Shown here one piece after another: positions 17,501-26,146 of a stretch of DNA of 64,000 bases. Position numbers and translations under genes: made by a program. Within the stretch, counting starts at the first letter, position 1; each line of letters begins with the position of its first letter. The notes under the pieces were generated by a model that had not been told where the DNA came from, did not search any database, and saw only the letters and a program-made list of their open reading frames with translations. The stretch is taken from NCBI RefSeq assembly GCF_036014015.1, contig NZ_CP107905.1:5208001-5272000 (forward strand), in the 5' to 3' direction. The DNA comes from Streptomyces sp. NBC_00457 (lineage in GTDB: Bacteria; Actinomycetota; Actinomycetes; Streptomycetales; Streptomycetaceae).

Positions 17501-18333
17501 GTGTGGAACACGCGTCGATGCGGGTCATCGAGGGTTACGCGCGCGGCGGCACGGACCTCGCCGCCGACGAGGTGTGGGCTGTGGAGGCCCATCTGGAGGC
17601 GTGCCGGGTGTGCCGTGACCGGCTGTCTGCCGCCGTCGGTGCCGAGGTGCCCGCCGTGGCGTCGCTGGTCGACACCGTATGGTCCGGCCTCGAACCCCAG
17701 CTGGCGGTCACCGCCACGATGCCGCACGGACGGCGCTGGTCGGCGCGGCTGTCGAGATGGATGACGCCCACGATGGTGCCGTGGCTGGCCATGGTCGTGG
17801 GCGTGACACTGCTCGCGCTGCTGCTCGACCTGGCCGACACCGGCTCCGGCTACGGTTCCGGTTCCGGCGAGGTGTCGCTGGTGCTGCTGTTCGCGCCGGT
17901 CCTGCCCGTGCTCGGCGTCGCGGCGTCGTGGTCGCGCGGTCTGGACCCGGCGTACGAGCTGACGGCCTCGGTGCCCAGGGCCGGTCTCTATCTGGTGCTG
18001 CGGCGCACCGCGTCCGTGCTCGGCGTGGTCGTCCCCGCGCTGCTGGTCGGCGGATGGGTGACGGGGGTGATGGTGGCCCAGTGGCTGCTGCCCTGTCTGG
18101 CCTTCACCGCGACGACCCTGGCGCTCGGCGGTGTCATCGGTGTGACCCGTGCCGCCGTCGTGCTGGCCGGCGTGTGGGCCGCCGTGGTCGTGGCGCCGAC
18201 CCTGGCCGCCAGCCGTATGACCTTCGCCCTGCAGACGGGTGTTCTGCCTGTGTGGGGGCTGATCCTCGCGCTCGGCATCGGTGTCGTCATCGCCCGCAGG
18301 GGCGCGTACGCCGTGCTGGGAGCCCATCGATGA
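17497..18333 (+). CDS. zf-HC2 anti-sigma factor membrane protein
   Basis: ATG 17497 overlaps the sigma stop (ATGA). The 278-residue protein begins with a zinc-binding anti-sigma motif, VEAHLEACRVCRDRL (H-x3-C-x2-C), then about six helices (MVPWLAMVVGVTLLALLL, VSLVLLFAPVLPVLGVAAS, TASVLGVVVPALLVGGW and others). The HCC motif holds the sigma factor inactive at the membrane. The unusually large membrane part may sense envelope state or contact the transporter encoded next. Confidence 0.88.
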   Translation: MSVEHASMRVIEGYARGGTDLAADEVWAVEAHLEACRVCRDRLSAAVGAEVPAVASLVDTVWSGLEPQLAVTATMPHGRRWSARLSRWMTPTMVPWLAMVVGVTLLALLLDLADTGSGYGSGSGEVSLVLLFAPVLPVLGVAASWSRGLDPAYELTASVPRAGLYLVLRRTASVLGVVVPALLVGGWVTGVMVAQWLLPCLAFTATTLALGGVIGVTRAAVVLAGVWAAVVVAPTLAASRMTFALQTGVLPVWGLILALGIGVVIARRGAYAVLGAHR

Positions 18334-18353
18334 CCATCGGAAAGGAACACCAC

Positions 18354-19163
18354 ATGACGTCCGCGGTGAGCGCGGCCGACATCGCACCGACGGCGTACGC
18401 CTGGGAGATCCAGGCCACCGGGCTGAAGGTCAAGGTCGGCAGGAAACGGATGGCCGTGGACGGGCTCGACCTGTCGCTGGGCACCGGAGTGCACGGTCTG
18501 CTCGGACCCAACGGGGCGGGCAAGACCACCCTCATCCGGGCGCTGGCCACCGTGCTGCGCCCTACCGAGGGCACCCTGGAGCTGCTCGGCGAGTCCGCGG
18601 GCGGCATGGGCGAGCACCGGGCGCTGCGCCGCCGGATCGGCTATCTGCCGCAGGAGTTCGGTTACTACAAGCGCTTCACGGTGCGTGAGTTCGTCGAGTA
18701 CATGGCGTGGCTGAAGGAGGTGCCGAAGGCGGACATACCGGCGGCGGTGCAGCGCGCCGTGGAGCGGGTGGGTCTGGCGGACCGCGCCGACGACCGGATG
18801 AAGTCGCTGTCGGGCGGCATGGTGCGGCGGGTGGGCATCGCCCAGGCCATCGTCAACGACCCGACGATCCTGCTCCTCGACGAACCGACGGTCGGCCTGG
18901 ACCCGGCACAGCGGCTGCGCTTCCGCGAGCTGCTGCAGGAGCTGGGCCAGGACACGTGCGTGGTCGTCTCGACCCATCTGGTCGAGGACGTCGCTGCCGC
19001 CTGCACCGACGTGGTGCTCTTCGCCGAGGGCCGGCTGGTCTTCCAGGGCACTCCGGACGAACTGGCCGCGGCGGGCGGCCCCGAGCATGTGGGCGACAGC
19101 CCGCTGGAACGCGGCTACTCGGCGCTGCTCCTCAACCCCGAGCAGACCAGGGGGACTTGGTGA
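18354..19163 (+). CDS. ABC transporter ATP-binding protein
   Basis: Start at ATG 18354 (MTSAVSAADIAPT), favoured by AAAGGAA just upstream over the coupled ATG at 18330. Walker A LGPNGAGKTTL, Q-loop YLPQEFGYY, signature LSGGMVRR, Walker B TILLLDEPTVGLDP and switch His in VVVSTHLVED are all intact. About 269 residues, DRA/NatA-like exporter ATPase class. The partner permeases follow with GTGA overlaps. Confidence 0.93.
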   Translation: MTSAVSAADIAPTAYAWEIQATGLKVKVGRKRMAVDGLDLSLGTGVHGLLGPNGAGKTTLIRALATVLRPTEGTLELLGESAGGMGEHRALRRRIGYLPQEFGYYKRFTVREFVEYMAWLKEVPKADIPAAVQRAVERVGLADRADDRMKSLSGGMVRRVGIAQAIVNDPTILLLDEPTVGLDPAQRLRFRELLQELGQDTCVVVSTHLVEDVAAACTDVVLFAEGRLVFQGTPDELAAAGGPEHVGDSPLERGYSALLLNPEQTRGTW

Positions 19164-20548
19164 ACGTCCGTGTCCTGCGCATCGAGCTGAGGCGCTCCGT
19201 CGCCCCGTGGGCCGGCGCCGTGGTCCTGACGACGGCACTGGCGTTCCTGTACGTGGTGGGCGCCGGGTGGGGCACCACGGCCTGGACTGTCCAGTGGACG
19301 TCCCTGGCCCTGTGGACCCGCGGCATGCTGTTCTACCTGTGGCCGCTGGCCGTGGGGCTCGGAGCGCTGCAGGGCATGCGCGACCACCGCTCGAAGATGT
19401 CCGAGCTGCTGACGAGCACACCGAGGCCCGCCCGGCACCGCGCGGCCACGCTCGCGGGCACGACGGCGATCACGCTGGCCTCGGCCTGGGCGCTCCTTGT
19501 CCTTGTGGGCGGGGTCCAGGTGCTCGCCAACACCGGGTACACGCACCTCGGGTGGCTGCCGATCTCGCTGGTGGGGGCACTCTCCCTCGTCGCGGGTGCC
19601 GTGCTGGGCATGGGGGCCGGGCGTGCCCTGCCGTCCGTGCTCACCCCGCCGCTGCTGGCCATGGGCGCCTTCGTGTTCACGGCCCTCATGCACATGTCGC
19701 TGGGCCGGACGGAGACGACCACGGCGGAGGGGGTCTCGACCACGGAGCCGAACCAGGTCTCGCTGCTGTCACCGGCGGTGCAGGAGGTGCGCGACGTGCT
19801 CGTCACGCTCTCCGCCTCCGTGCACGTCGGACAGACGATCTGGCTGCTCGGCCTGGCCGCGGCCGGCTTCGCGCTGCTGGTCGCCGCGACTCCGCGCACC
19901 CGGCTGATCGCCCTGACACCCGCTCTGGCGGGCGCGGCGCTCGCCCTGCTCGTCCTTCCCTCCGACCCACGCCGGATCCATGTCGTCGACGAGGCCGCCG
20001 CGGAGTTGGTCTGCGATGGCCCGGTGTGCGTGACCAAGACGCAGCAGGCACGGCTCGCCGACCTGGCGGGTCCCGGTAAGGAGGCGCTGCGCCTGCTGCA
20101 CGGTGCGCTGGGCAGCCAGGCACCGGTCTCAGTACGGGAGAACGCCGCCGTACTGCCGGAAGGCTCCACGCCGCAGTGGTCCCGCAAGACCGTGCTCTTC
20201 GACTTCGACGACGACCTCATCGCCGCCGCGAAGGGCGGGGAGCTGACCTGGGCCCTGATCGCCAAGGGCATGGTGCCGGGGTGCACCCCCGTCGGCTGGA
20301 GCGGCGCGGGAGACGGCGCCGCGCAGACCGTCGCCGTGGGCTGGGTCCTCGGGGACCTCAGGTCGCTGCCCGGCACGACGTCAGCAAGTCTGGGCGGCGG
20401 GGTCGACGCCGAGGCCCGCCCGATCTGGAAGGAACTCAAAGCGCTGCCGCCGGCCGAACAGCTCTCGCGGATCAACGCGATGCGCGCCGCCGCGCTCTCC
20501 TGCGAGGGCGACGTGTACGAAGCGCTGAAAGGCGGTGCGTCCGGGTGA
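19160..20548 (+). CDS. ABC transporter membrane subunit with large extracytoplasmic domain
   Basis: GTG 19160 overlaps the ATPase stop. The 462-residue protein has six predicted helices in its first 265 residues (WAGAVVLTTALAFLYVVGAGW; MLFYLWPLAVGLGALQGM; AITLASAWALLVLVGGVQVL; LVGALSLVAGAVLGMGAG; LLGLAAAGFALLVAA; LALLVLPS) and a C-terminal hydrophilic domain with CDGPVCVTKTQ, a probable disulphide pair. It is distinct from textbook ABC-2 permeases but typical of the sigma/zf-HC2/ABC operons of Streptomyces. The exported substrate is unknown. Confidence 0.82.
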   Translation: MNVRVLRIELRRSVAPWAGAVVLTTALAFLYVVGAGWGTTAWTVQWTSLALWTRGMLFYLWPLAVGLGALQGMRDHRSKMSELLTSTPRPARHRAATLAGTTAITLASAWALLVLVGGVQVLANTGYTHLGWLPISLVGALSLVAGAVLGMGAGRALPSVLTPPLLAMGAFVFTALMHMSLGRTETTTAEGVSTTEPNQVSLLSPAVQEVRDVLVTLSASVHVGQTIWLLGLAAAGFALLVAATPRTRLIALTPALAGAALALLVLPSDPRRIHVVDEAAAELVCDGPVCVTKTQQARLADLAGPGKEALRLLHGALGSQAPVSVRENAAVLPEGSTPQWSRKTVLFDFDDDLIAAAKGGELTWALIAKGMVPGCTPVGWSGAGDGAAQTVAVGWVLGDLRSLPGTTSASLGGGVDAEARPIWKELKALPPAEQLSRINAMRAAALSCEGDVYEALKGGASG

Positions 20549-21120
20549 GATGGCTGATGCTGTACGCGCGCTCGCGTCAGGTACCCGCCTCGCTCGCCGC
20601 CGTGGTGATCAGCACGGTGGCGGCGTGGGCACTCGCCCGGGAAGGGGGCGAGGGACCCGGTGATCCGCGGCTGCCCGTGCTCGTCCTCGCTACGGGGACG
20701 ATGGCAGCCTCGATCGGGCTCAGCGGCCAGGACCTCGCGCTGGACCGGACGGCCGCCATCCGCTGGGTGACCCGCAGAGCGGCGCACGTGCTGCTCGCCG
20801 GCGCGGTCGTCGCCGCCGTGCTGCTGACGGCGCAGACGATGGGGGAGTCCATGGCCACCACCGCGTTCGTCGTCCGGGACAGCGCGGGCCTGATGGGACT
20901 GGCCGCCCTGGGCGCGGCGCTGTCGGGCGGCCAGTACGCATGGACGCTGCCGTTCGCCTGGCTCTCGCTCTCGCTCCTCGCCCCGCCCGCCACGAGTACG
21001 CCGACACAGGTGGCGACCTGGATGCTGCTGCCGCCCGGAACACCGGCGGGCACCTGGGCCGCCCTGCTCCTCTGGGGCGCCGGCACCGCGGCCTACGCCC
21101 TCGCGGGACCGAGGCGGTAG
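20545..21120 (+). CDS. Second membrane subunit of the sigma-linked ABC transporter
   Basis: GTG 20545 overlaps the previous stop (GTGA). The 191-residue protein (VRWLMLYARSRQVPASLAAVV) has about five helices, including LPVLVLATGTMAASIGLSG, VLLAGAVVAAVLLTAQTM and AALLLWGAGTAAYALAG. It is the last gene of the operon; a run of att-derived non-coding DNA follows. It probably forms the pore with the larger subunit upstream. Confidence 0.8.
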   Translation: MRWLMLYARSRQVPASLAAVVISTVAAWALAREGGEGPGDPRLPVLVLATGTMAASIGLSGQDLALDRTAAIRWVTRRAAHVLLAGAVVAAVLLTAQTMGESMATTAFVVRDSAGLMGLAALGAALSGGQYAWTLPFAWLSLSLLAPPATSTPTQVATWMLLPPGTPAGTWAALLLWGAGTAAYALAGPRR

Positions 21121-21754
21121 CCGGTCCGGGACCCACCCAGGTGAGGTCAGCGCACGTCGACGAAGCCGCCGGCGGAGGTGGCGGCCGGCCCGTCACCGAG
21201 CCGGCCTGTGTTCGGCTGGGTACCGGTCGACGACCTACCTCGTAGTGCGGATCGCCGCCGTCACGAGGCCATCCCGTAGCAGGAGCGCACGTCACCGGAA
21301 GCCATGTGCACGCGCGCGAATGAACCCTCGAGTTGGAGGTCCGCACCAGCCGAGCCAAGTGCAGAGCCTTCGCACGCAGGCTCTGCCGATCGGTCTTCGA
21401 CGCCGTGCCCACAGCGTGCCCGAAAGAACGGACAACCGCGGTCAACTGCGGTTCGACCGGCCCGGAGCAGCATCGTCGACAGCAACCATGGCGCCCCCCA
21501 TCGCCCGCAAGACCACCTCTGGCCAGCCCGGCAGGCCTCAGCGACCGCCCCGCCGGTAGTTTGCATCGAGGGGTCGTGGCACGGTCCCCGGGCCGTGCCA
21601 CTCGCGTGCCAGAACGCACGGGGGTTCACGGGGAACCCGGTTCGCCAGGGCGATACCGCCGGCTTGTTCCCAAGGCAGGGAATCCGCAGGTCACGCCCGT
21701 GATCGCCCAGCCTCGCCCCTAAAGCGGTCGTCGGATCCGCAACACGCCCATGTG
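21121..21754. other. Gene-free att debris
   Basis: No gene in 634 bp. It contains repeat A copy 3 at 21371-21470. At 21210-21236 there is TTCGGCTGGGTACCGGTCGA, nearly identical to the VapC codons for FGWVPVDD at 24543, hinting at a third VapC scrap. At 21606-21640 is a stretch resembling repeat family B. Confidence 0.6.
21371..21470 (+). repeat. Att-flanking repeat family A, copy 3
   Basis: Shares GCCCACAGCGTGCCC and CGGACAACCGCGGTCAAC with copies 1 and 2. No tRNA-Gly fragment follows at the expected distance, so this copy was cut by a later event. Confidence 0.65.
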
Positions 21755-22237
21755 TCAGTCTTCGCCTACCTGGAGCAAGGCCAGGATCACGCCATTGCCT
21801 ACGCCGACTACCACACCATCGAACGAGAACCGGGAAACGGGGCTCCACTTATGACCCGTATCGGATGGTTCGATGTTCGTCCACCACATGGAGTCCCATC
21901 CCATCAGTCTCATCACTCGCTCAGCAGCGTGAAGGGCGTGCTCGCGGTCACGACGCAGCCGACCGGGGAAGACCAGATCACCAGCGGACAAGTAGGTCAT
22001 GACGGTCAGAGCCTCTTGTCTGCTGATGACCTTCAGAGCGCCGCTGATGTCGGCAGGAGAGGCAGGCCCCCGCGCGCCTTCGATCGCGTAGGACGCCCAT
22101 GCTTCCTGTGCATGGAGGACCAAGCCGTACACATGCTCCTCGATGGAGCCCGCGTCGCCTCTCTCAACCCGACTGAAGACGCCGTCCTCCTTGGCGAGCG
22201 AGTCGAGTAGCACTCGGAGGTCCGCCATGGTCTGCAC
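21755..22237 (-). CDS. Hypothetical protein, 160 residues
   Basis: Starts at 22237 (MQTMADLRVLLDSL) or, equally plausibly, ATG 22228. It is soluble and acidic, mostly helical in its first two thirds (VYGLVLHAQEAWASYAIEG, DISGALKVISRQEALTVMTYLSAGDLVFPGRL) with a beta-like end (RFSFDGVVVGVGNGVILALL). No family is recognised. Codon use is less GC-biased than the sigma/ABC operon, and it lies between att repeats, consistent with acquired DNA. Confidence 0.6.
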   Translation of the reverse strand: MQTMADLRVLLDSLAKEDGVFSRVERGDAGSIEEHVYGLVLHAQEAWASYAIEGARGPASPADISGALKVISRQEALTVMTYLSAGDLVFPGRLRRDREHALHAAERVMRLMGWDSMWWTNIEPSDTGHKWSPVSRFSFDGVVVGVGNGVILALLQVGED

Positions 22238-22308
22238 ACCCCCATGGTCCCATGTGATCTCGGCGCCAGATCAAGGCAGGGGCCACGTCGGCGGCATGTC
22301 CGCCCGTC

Positions 22309-22460
22309 TCATTTTCCGTCTCACTCAGCCCAGTTCACGACCGCTCAGCCGAGGCCACGAACCCGACCAGACACAGAGTCCGGTCACCCATGACCCAGGT
22401 GAACGCCAATGCACGCAGCCCAGCGCCCCACCAACACAGTTGGAAGGCATGCTGGCCGGC
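22309..22460 (+). repeat. Att-flanking repeat family C, copy 1
   Basis: Begins TTTTCCGTCTCACTCAGCCC and ends CACAGTTGGAAGGCATG. A diverged second copy is at 53837-53982 (ending CACAGTTGGAAAGCGTG). The TTGGAAAGC end resembles the anticodon arm of tRNA-Ser(GGA), so this may be the att arm of a second element family. That identification is from memory of tRNA sequences, not a search. Confidence 0.6.
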
Positions 22461-22559
22461 TGTCGCATATCGCCTCGCCCGACGGCCCCCGCCTCCGTAT
22501 GGTCTGCGCCGGGGACGAGGTTGGACAACGGCACGAGCTGTGCGGGGAGCTGGGGGACG

Positions 22560-22748
22560 GTGAGCAGGAGACGCTATGTGGCCAGAGGGGTGCCGGGCGG
22601 CTACCGCATCTGGGACAACCGAGGCCGTCGATGGTGGGGCGATCTCTACGAGTTGTGCCCCGACGACCTCTTGGCCGAGCTCAATGGTCAGGCGGACCCA
22701 GCTCGGATCACCGCCCTAATGAAGCGCTACCGGGCGCAGAAGCGATAG
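22560..22748 (+). CDS. Small conserved protein, 62 residues
   Basis: GTG 22560 (VSRRRYVARGVPGGYRIWDN) preceded by GGGGGA. Aromatic and basic, with GGYRIWDNRGRRWWGDLYELCPDDLLAELNGQAD and a C-terminal helix ITALMKRYRAQKR. Very similar short proteins are common beside integrative elements in Streptomyces; function unknown. The upstream in-frame extension covers repeat C and is not coding in character. Confidence 0.65.
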   Translation: MSRRRYVARGVPGGYRIWDNRGRRWWGDLYELCPDDLLAELNGQADPARITALMKRYRAQKR

Positions 22749-22779
22749 GCACCACCGAGTGCTGGACGACGACGGCAGG

Positions 22780-22903
22780 CACCACAAGCGCACCAGAACG
22801 CGCGGGGAGCCACGGAGAACCACGGGGAAAGCGGCCAAGCTCCACGAGACCGTGCCCGACCATTCACCCCAGGTCAGGACTGGAGCCGAGCGCAAATGAT
22901 CGC
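22780..22903 (+). repeat. Att-flanking repeat family B, copy 1
   Basis: Opens CACCACAAGCGCACCAGA and contains CCACGGGGAA and CCCCAGGTCAG. The copy at 52583-52707 has the same opening, the same order of blocks and the same position just before a tRNA-Gly fragment. Confidence 0.7.
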
Positions 22904-22943
22904 AGCTTTCCCAGCTGAGAGCGCGAGTTCGATTCTCGTCACC
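22904..22943 (+). repeat. 3' part of tRNA-Gly(CCC), attachment-site remnant 3
   Basis: GCTTTCCCAGCTGAGAGCGC and the T arm GAGTTCGATTCTCGTCACC match the other fragments, but the acceptor end CGCTCCA is replaced by GCAGCGG. There is one extra T and one lost A in the anticodon arm. It is more decayed than remnants 1 and 2. Confidence 0.75.
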
Positions 22944-23131
22944 GCAGCGGGCACGTGCCGTTGGAGGGCGTCCCACTCGGAGGGGCCGCTGGAACGCGGC
23001 CTTGTCTTTACCAGGGTGGCGTCGGGATTTCCCGTCTTCCACTGATTCCGGCGTCTACCACTGCCAGAGCGACTACGGTCCCGGCGCAGCGGCGCTGCGC
23101 AGCGCCGTTTTCCTCGTCATGGGAGTTCGGT

Positions 23132-24016
23132 TTGGACGGCCAACCAGCATCACCGGCAGCAGAGTTCGCGGTATACGAGGCCGCGGCCGAGATGACAGCG
23201 GACGAGATCGACGAGACGCTGTCCGCCATGGCCCGCGCCTCGACCGCCCTTCTCCAGGAGTGCGAGGCTGCGCAACAGCGCATGGAGGAATGGGACGACC
23301 TCAGCGAAGCCGAGATCCGGGACCGCGCGGGGCACCCGAGCTTGCCCTACCGCCCGGAGCGCGTACTGCTGTCGATCCGTCTCCAACTGGCCACCGACTC
23401 TGCGAAGAGATACCGGGATGCCGCGCGCGAGTTCGTCAGCTGGTGGACCGATGTGGCGATGGCGGCGTGGAAATCCTCGGTGCTCGGCACGCCCATCGTG
23501 CGGGCACGCGTGGGTGGGGCGGCGCCGGGCACTCTGATGACCAAGGAGGAGCTGGCTCTCCTGCCCACGGTGGACGAGCACACACGTCAGCTCTTGGACT
23601 TGAGCGCGTTCCTGGGCGTGCCGAACGGGACAGGCGACGCCCCGATCCTCCCCGACGACGAGCCGGAGGCCAGGCGACAACGCCTCTGGGGCGACTTCTG
23701 GATCGAGCACCGCATCCCGGCTCTCCCCGAACCACAGGAGTTGGACCTCCTCCTGGCCCGTACGCCGGAACATGCCGCGGAACGCCTGCGAACTACTGCC
23801 GAGGCAGTGATCCGAGCGGCTTTGGCGGGACAGCGCATCTCGGAGATGGAGGACAACGAGGGTCCTTGGACCTCGACCGAAATGGCCGAGTACGACCGCC
23901 TTTCGGAACAGTTGAGCAGCGTGACCACCCGCCTCGCCGACTTCGCGCAGGCGATCTCCATGAGCCTGCCCGAAGTGCGTGCCGCGCACAGCGGCCGAAG
24001 CGACGATCGCGGCTGA
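23132..24016 (+). CDS. Hypothetical protein, about 294 residues
   Basis: Start placed at TTG 23132 (LDGQPASPAAEFAVYEAA) because GGGAG lies 6 bp upstream; ATG 23191 (MTADEIDETLS) is the alternative. Largely alpha-helical and acidic: AMARASTALLQECEAAQQRMEEW, YRDAAREFVSWWTDVAMAAWKSS, AERLRTTAEAVIRAALAGQR and a terminal coil EYDRLSEQLSSVTTRLADFAQAISMSL. There is no signal peptide or membrane segment. I recognise no domain. It lies between att remnant 3 and vapBC. Confidence 0.55.
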   Translation: MDGQPASPAAEFAVYEAAAEMTADEIDETLSAMARASTALLQECEAAQQRMEEWDDLSEAEIRDRAGHPSLPYRPERVLLSIRLQLATDSAKRYRDAAREFVSWWTDVAMAAWKSSVLGTPIVRARVGGAAPGTLMTKEELALLPTVDEHTRQLLDLSAFLGVPNGTGDAPILPDDEPEARRQRLWGDFWIEHRIPALPEPQELDLLLARTPEHAAERLRTTAEAVIRAALAGQRISEMEDNEGPWTSTEMAEYDRLSEQLSSVTTRLADFAQAISMSLPEVRAAHSGRSDDRG

Positions 24017-24091
24017 TCCGCCGATCCTGTTGCTGAAACGCGTTGCCGGCAGTCAGGCATCGAGTCCCCGAATCCACACTGGCGACCGAGC

Positions 24092-24133
24092 GAGATATAA
24101 TCGATGGCGTCAATGATATCCATGGAGGTGCAC
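24092..24133 (+). promoter_or_regulatory. vapBC promoter/operator candidate
   Basis: A consensus-like -10 box TATAAT at 24096-24101 is followed by TATC/GATA-rich partial symmetry and the GGAGG ribosome site at 24124 for vapB. The AT-rich patch is unusual locally. VapBC complexes usually bind here to autorepress. No convincing -35 was seen. Confidence 0.4.
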
Positions 24134-24135
24134 GC

Positions 24136-24351
24136 GTGAGCCGAACCGTGATCGACCTCGACGATCAGCTGGTCGCCGAGGTGGCCAAGGCCCTCGGCAC
24201 CAGCACCAAGAAGGAGACGGTGAACACCGCGCTGCGTGAGGTGCTCGAGAACCGGCGGCGGGCCCTGGCGCTCACCCGCCTGCGGGCGTCAGCGGAAGAG
24301 GGCGCCTTCGACCTCGATCTCTTCGAGGACAAGGGGAACTACCGCCGGTGA
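24136..24351 (+). CDS. vapB: VapB-type antitoxin
   Basis: GTG 24136 with GGAGG 7 bp upstream gives 71 residues. The N-terminal ribbon-helix-helix is of the VapB/DUF2191 class (SRTVIDLDDQLVAEVAKALGTSTKKETVNTALREVLENRRR) and binds its own operator. The C-terminal tail (EEGAFDLDLFEDKGNYRR) is the acidic toxin-binding segment. The stop overlaps the toxin start (GTGA), the usual coupled order of antitoxin before toxin. Confidence 0.92.
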   Translation: MSRTVIDLDDQLVAEVAKALGTSTKKETVNTALREVLENRRRALALTRLRASAEEGAFDLDLFEDKGNYRR

Positions 24352-24770
24352 ACGCCGCGCAGTACCTCATCGACACCAGCGCCCTCGCGCGCATGCTGCG
24401 CGGCGACGCCGAGCCGTACGGATGGGACCAGGCGGCAGCCGCCGGGCTCATCGCCACCTGCCCCATCACCGAGCTGGAGTTCTTCTACAGCGCACGTTCC
24501 GCCGCCGACCGCGCACAAGGCATCGAAGACATGCGCCTGCTCTTCGGCTGGGTGCCGGTCGACGACCGTGCCTACGACCGCGCCTGGCGGGTCCAGGATG
24601 TCCTCACCCAGCGCGGACAGCACCGCAGCGCCGGAGCCGTCGATTTGGTGGTGGCCGCCACCGCCGAGTTGCAGGGGCTGACTCTTCTGCACCGTGACCG
24701 GGACTTCGAGTGCATCGCCTCCGTCACCGGACAGGCACTCCAGTGGTACGGCCCTGAAGCCGGCAAGTGA
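24348..24770 (+). CDS. vapC: VapC-type PIN-domain ribonuclease toxin
   Basis: GTG 24348 gives 140 residues. PIN acidic residues are present: LIDTSALARML (Asp), ITELEFFYSARS (Glu), GAVDLVVAATAE (Asp) and HRDRDFECIA (Asp). It should cleave RNA in a Mg-dependent way and be held inactive by VapB. The sequence is intact, whereas fragments of close relatives lie at 5751-5927 and perhaps 21210, so at least two related loci were brought in and lost. Confidence 0.93.
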   Translation: MNAAQYLIDTSALARMLRGDAEPYGWDQAAAAGLIATCPITELEFFYSARSAADRAQGIEDMRLLFGWVPVDDRAYDRAWRVQDVLTQRGQHRSAGAVDLVVAATAELQGLTLLHRDRDFECIASVTGQALQWYGPEAGK

Positions 24771-25125
24771 GCCAGGTACAGGCGAGATGCTTCGCCGGAT
24801 GGCTCTGCACTCGCGTAGCGCTCTCCGAGCTGGACATGCAAGCCAGCCGACCGAGAGCAGAGCGCAGTGAGGCCGGGGTTCGATCGCGCCGCCGGGCAGT
24901 GATCATCGGCGCGAGGTCCTTCAGTTCCGGCGGCTTCGACGGTGTCGCCATCCACTGGGGGTGTCCTGGATGACCACCATGAACCCGCGCCGCCAGCCGC
25001 CGGCGGATCGAGCATGACGGTCATCATGGGGATCTGCTTGCCGTACGGCAGCCGGCTCAGCGACACCGGCCCCGCGCCGCCGGGCCGGTCCGCATCTGCG
25101 CGCAGTAGGTCAGAGGTCCCCGGGG
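24771..25125. other. Intergenic region after vapC
   Basis: 355 bp without a gene I can support. A minus-strand ORF crosses it into vapC but has no family character. Confidence 0.5.
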
Positions 25126-26004
25126 TCAGGCCACCGCGTTCAACAGGTCGGCCAGGACGTCGGGTCGTTCCAGGGCGATGAAGTGGCCTGCGTCGGGGAC
25201 CTGGGTGAAGTCGGCGGCCGGAAGCAGTTGCTTGTTGGCTTGCCGGTCCGAGGGCCGGGACCAGTCCTTCTCCCCGTAGACGAGGTGGACGGGCGCCTTG
25301 ACCTCGCGGTAGCGCGAGCGGGCGGCGATGAGGCTGGGCAGGCTCTGGTACACGGCCCGGGCGACGGTCGGGTAGCCGGGGCGGCTGCCCACTTGGAGGA
25401 GCTCGTCCACGTAGTCCTCCCGCAGTGCGCTCTTGTCGCCGAGCCCGCCCTGCAGGATCTTGCGGAGGGCCGGCTTGGGCTCCACCCCGGCGATCACGGG
25501 GCCCACGCCGGGCGCGAGGACACCGCTGACCACCACACGAGCGAGAAGGCTCGACCGGGCGATGCCGCCGCGGAAGTCGTACGTGTTCACCGCGACGACA
25601 CGCCGTACCCGCTCCGGCAACTCAGCCGCGGTGGTCAGGGCGAGCACCGCACCCATGGACTCCCCGGCCAACGTCACGTCGTCGAGGTCGAGTTCGGTGA
25701 GGAGCCGCTCGACGCCCGCGCGCATGGCCGGCTCGTCGTAGGACGCGCCGGGCACGATCTCGGAGTAGCCCATCCCCGGCAGGTCGAGGGCGTACACGGT
25801 GTACCGGTCCGCGATCAGCGGGATGAGGTGGCGGAAGTGCTCGGCCTGGGTGCGCACGGTGTGCAGCAGGACCAGAGGGGCGCCGGTGCCCGCCTTGAGG
25901 TAACGCAGCGTTCCCTCGCGGCCGCCCGATCCCGCACGCGGGGCGATGGTGTGGCTGGTGGTCCCCGGAATGTGAATCGTGGGACGTGACTCGTGGCTGG
26001 GCAT
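25126..26004 (-). CDS. Alpha/beta hydrolase
   Basis: Start at ATG 26004 (MPSHESRPTIHIPGT) with AAGGAG 8 bp upstream; the longer frame to 26115 adds an unrelated SDR tail. 292 residues. Oxyanion region LVLLHTVRTQAEHFRHLIPLIADRYTVYALDLPGMGYS, nucleophile elbow LAGESMGA (Ser), acid in VYGEKDWSRPSD and His in PDAGHFIALERPDVLAD. Typical of epoxide hydrolase/haloperoxidase-like soluble hydrolases. It is transcribed divergently from the MFS exporter and has paired TetR operators upstream, so it should be induced with that exporter. Confidence 0.88.
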   Translation of the reverse strand: MPSHESRPTIHIPGTTSHTIAPRAGSGGREGTLRYLKAGTGAPLVLLHTVRTQAEHFRHLIPLIADRYTVYALDLPGMGYSEIVPGASYDEPAMRAGVERLLTELDLDDVTLAGESMGAVLALTTAAELPERVRRVVAVNTYDFRGGIARSSLLARVVVSGVLAPGVGPVIAGVEPKPALRKILQGGLGDKSALREDYVDELLQVGSRPGYPTVARAVYQSLPSLIAARSRYREVKAPVHLVYGEKDWSRPSDRQANKQLLPAADFTQVPDAGHFIALERPDVLADLLNAVA

Positions 26005-26034
26005 CTCGCCGACTCCTTGGGTGTGAAGGGGTTT

Positions 26035-26115
26035 CTTCGCCAACTGGGCGTACAGCGCCGCCAGGTCGCCGGCGAGGCCCGCCTCGACCTGCCGTGAGAT
26101 GTCGTCGGCGAGCAC
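26035..26115 (-). pseudogene. C-terminal remnant of a short-chain dehydrogenase
   Basis: Reads VLADDISRQVEAGLAGDLAALYAQLAK, the characteristic tail of small single-domain SDRs. It matches the LAGLYPQLAK end of the SDR remnant at 32106. Everything between the promoter/leader and this tail is deleted, and the stop is lost so the frame runs into the hydrolase start. The leader before it (CTCTCCG near 26130) is nearly the same as that of the 32-kb copy. Confidence 0.75.
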
Positions 26116-26146
26116 CGAACGGTCCTGACTCTCTCCGAAGAGCGAG

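Noticed and set aside
21210..21236. Third VapC remnant as a separate feature
   Set aside because: Only about 27 bp match the intact vapC; suggestive but too short to annotate as a gene.
24572..25066. 164-residue minus-strand ORF antisense to vapC and the following gap
   Set aside because: No family character, poor codon pattern and overlap with a well-supported gene.
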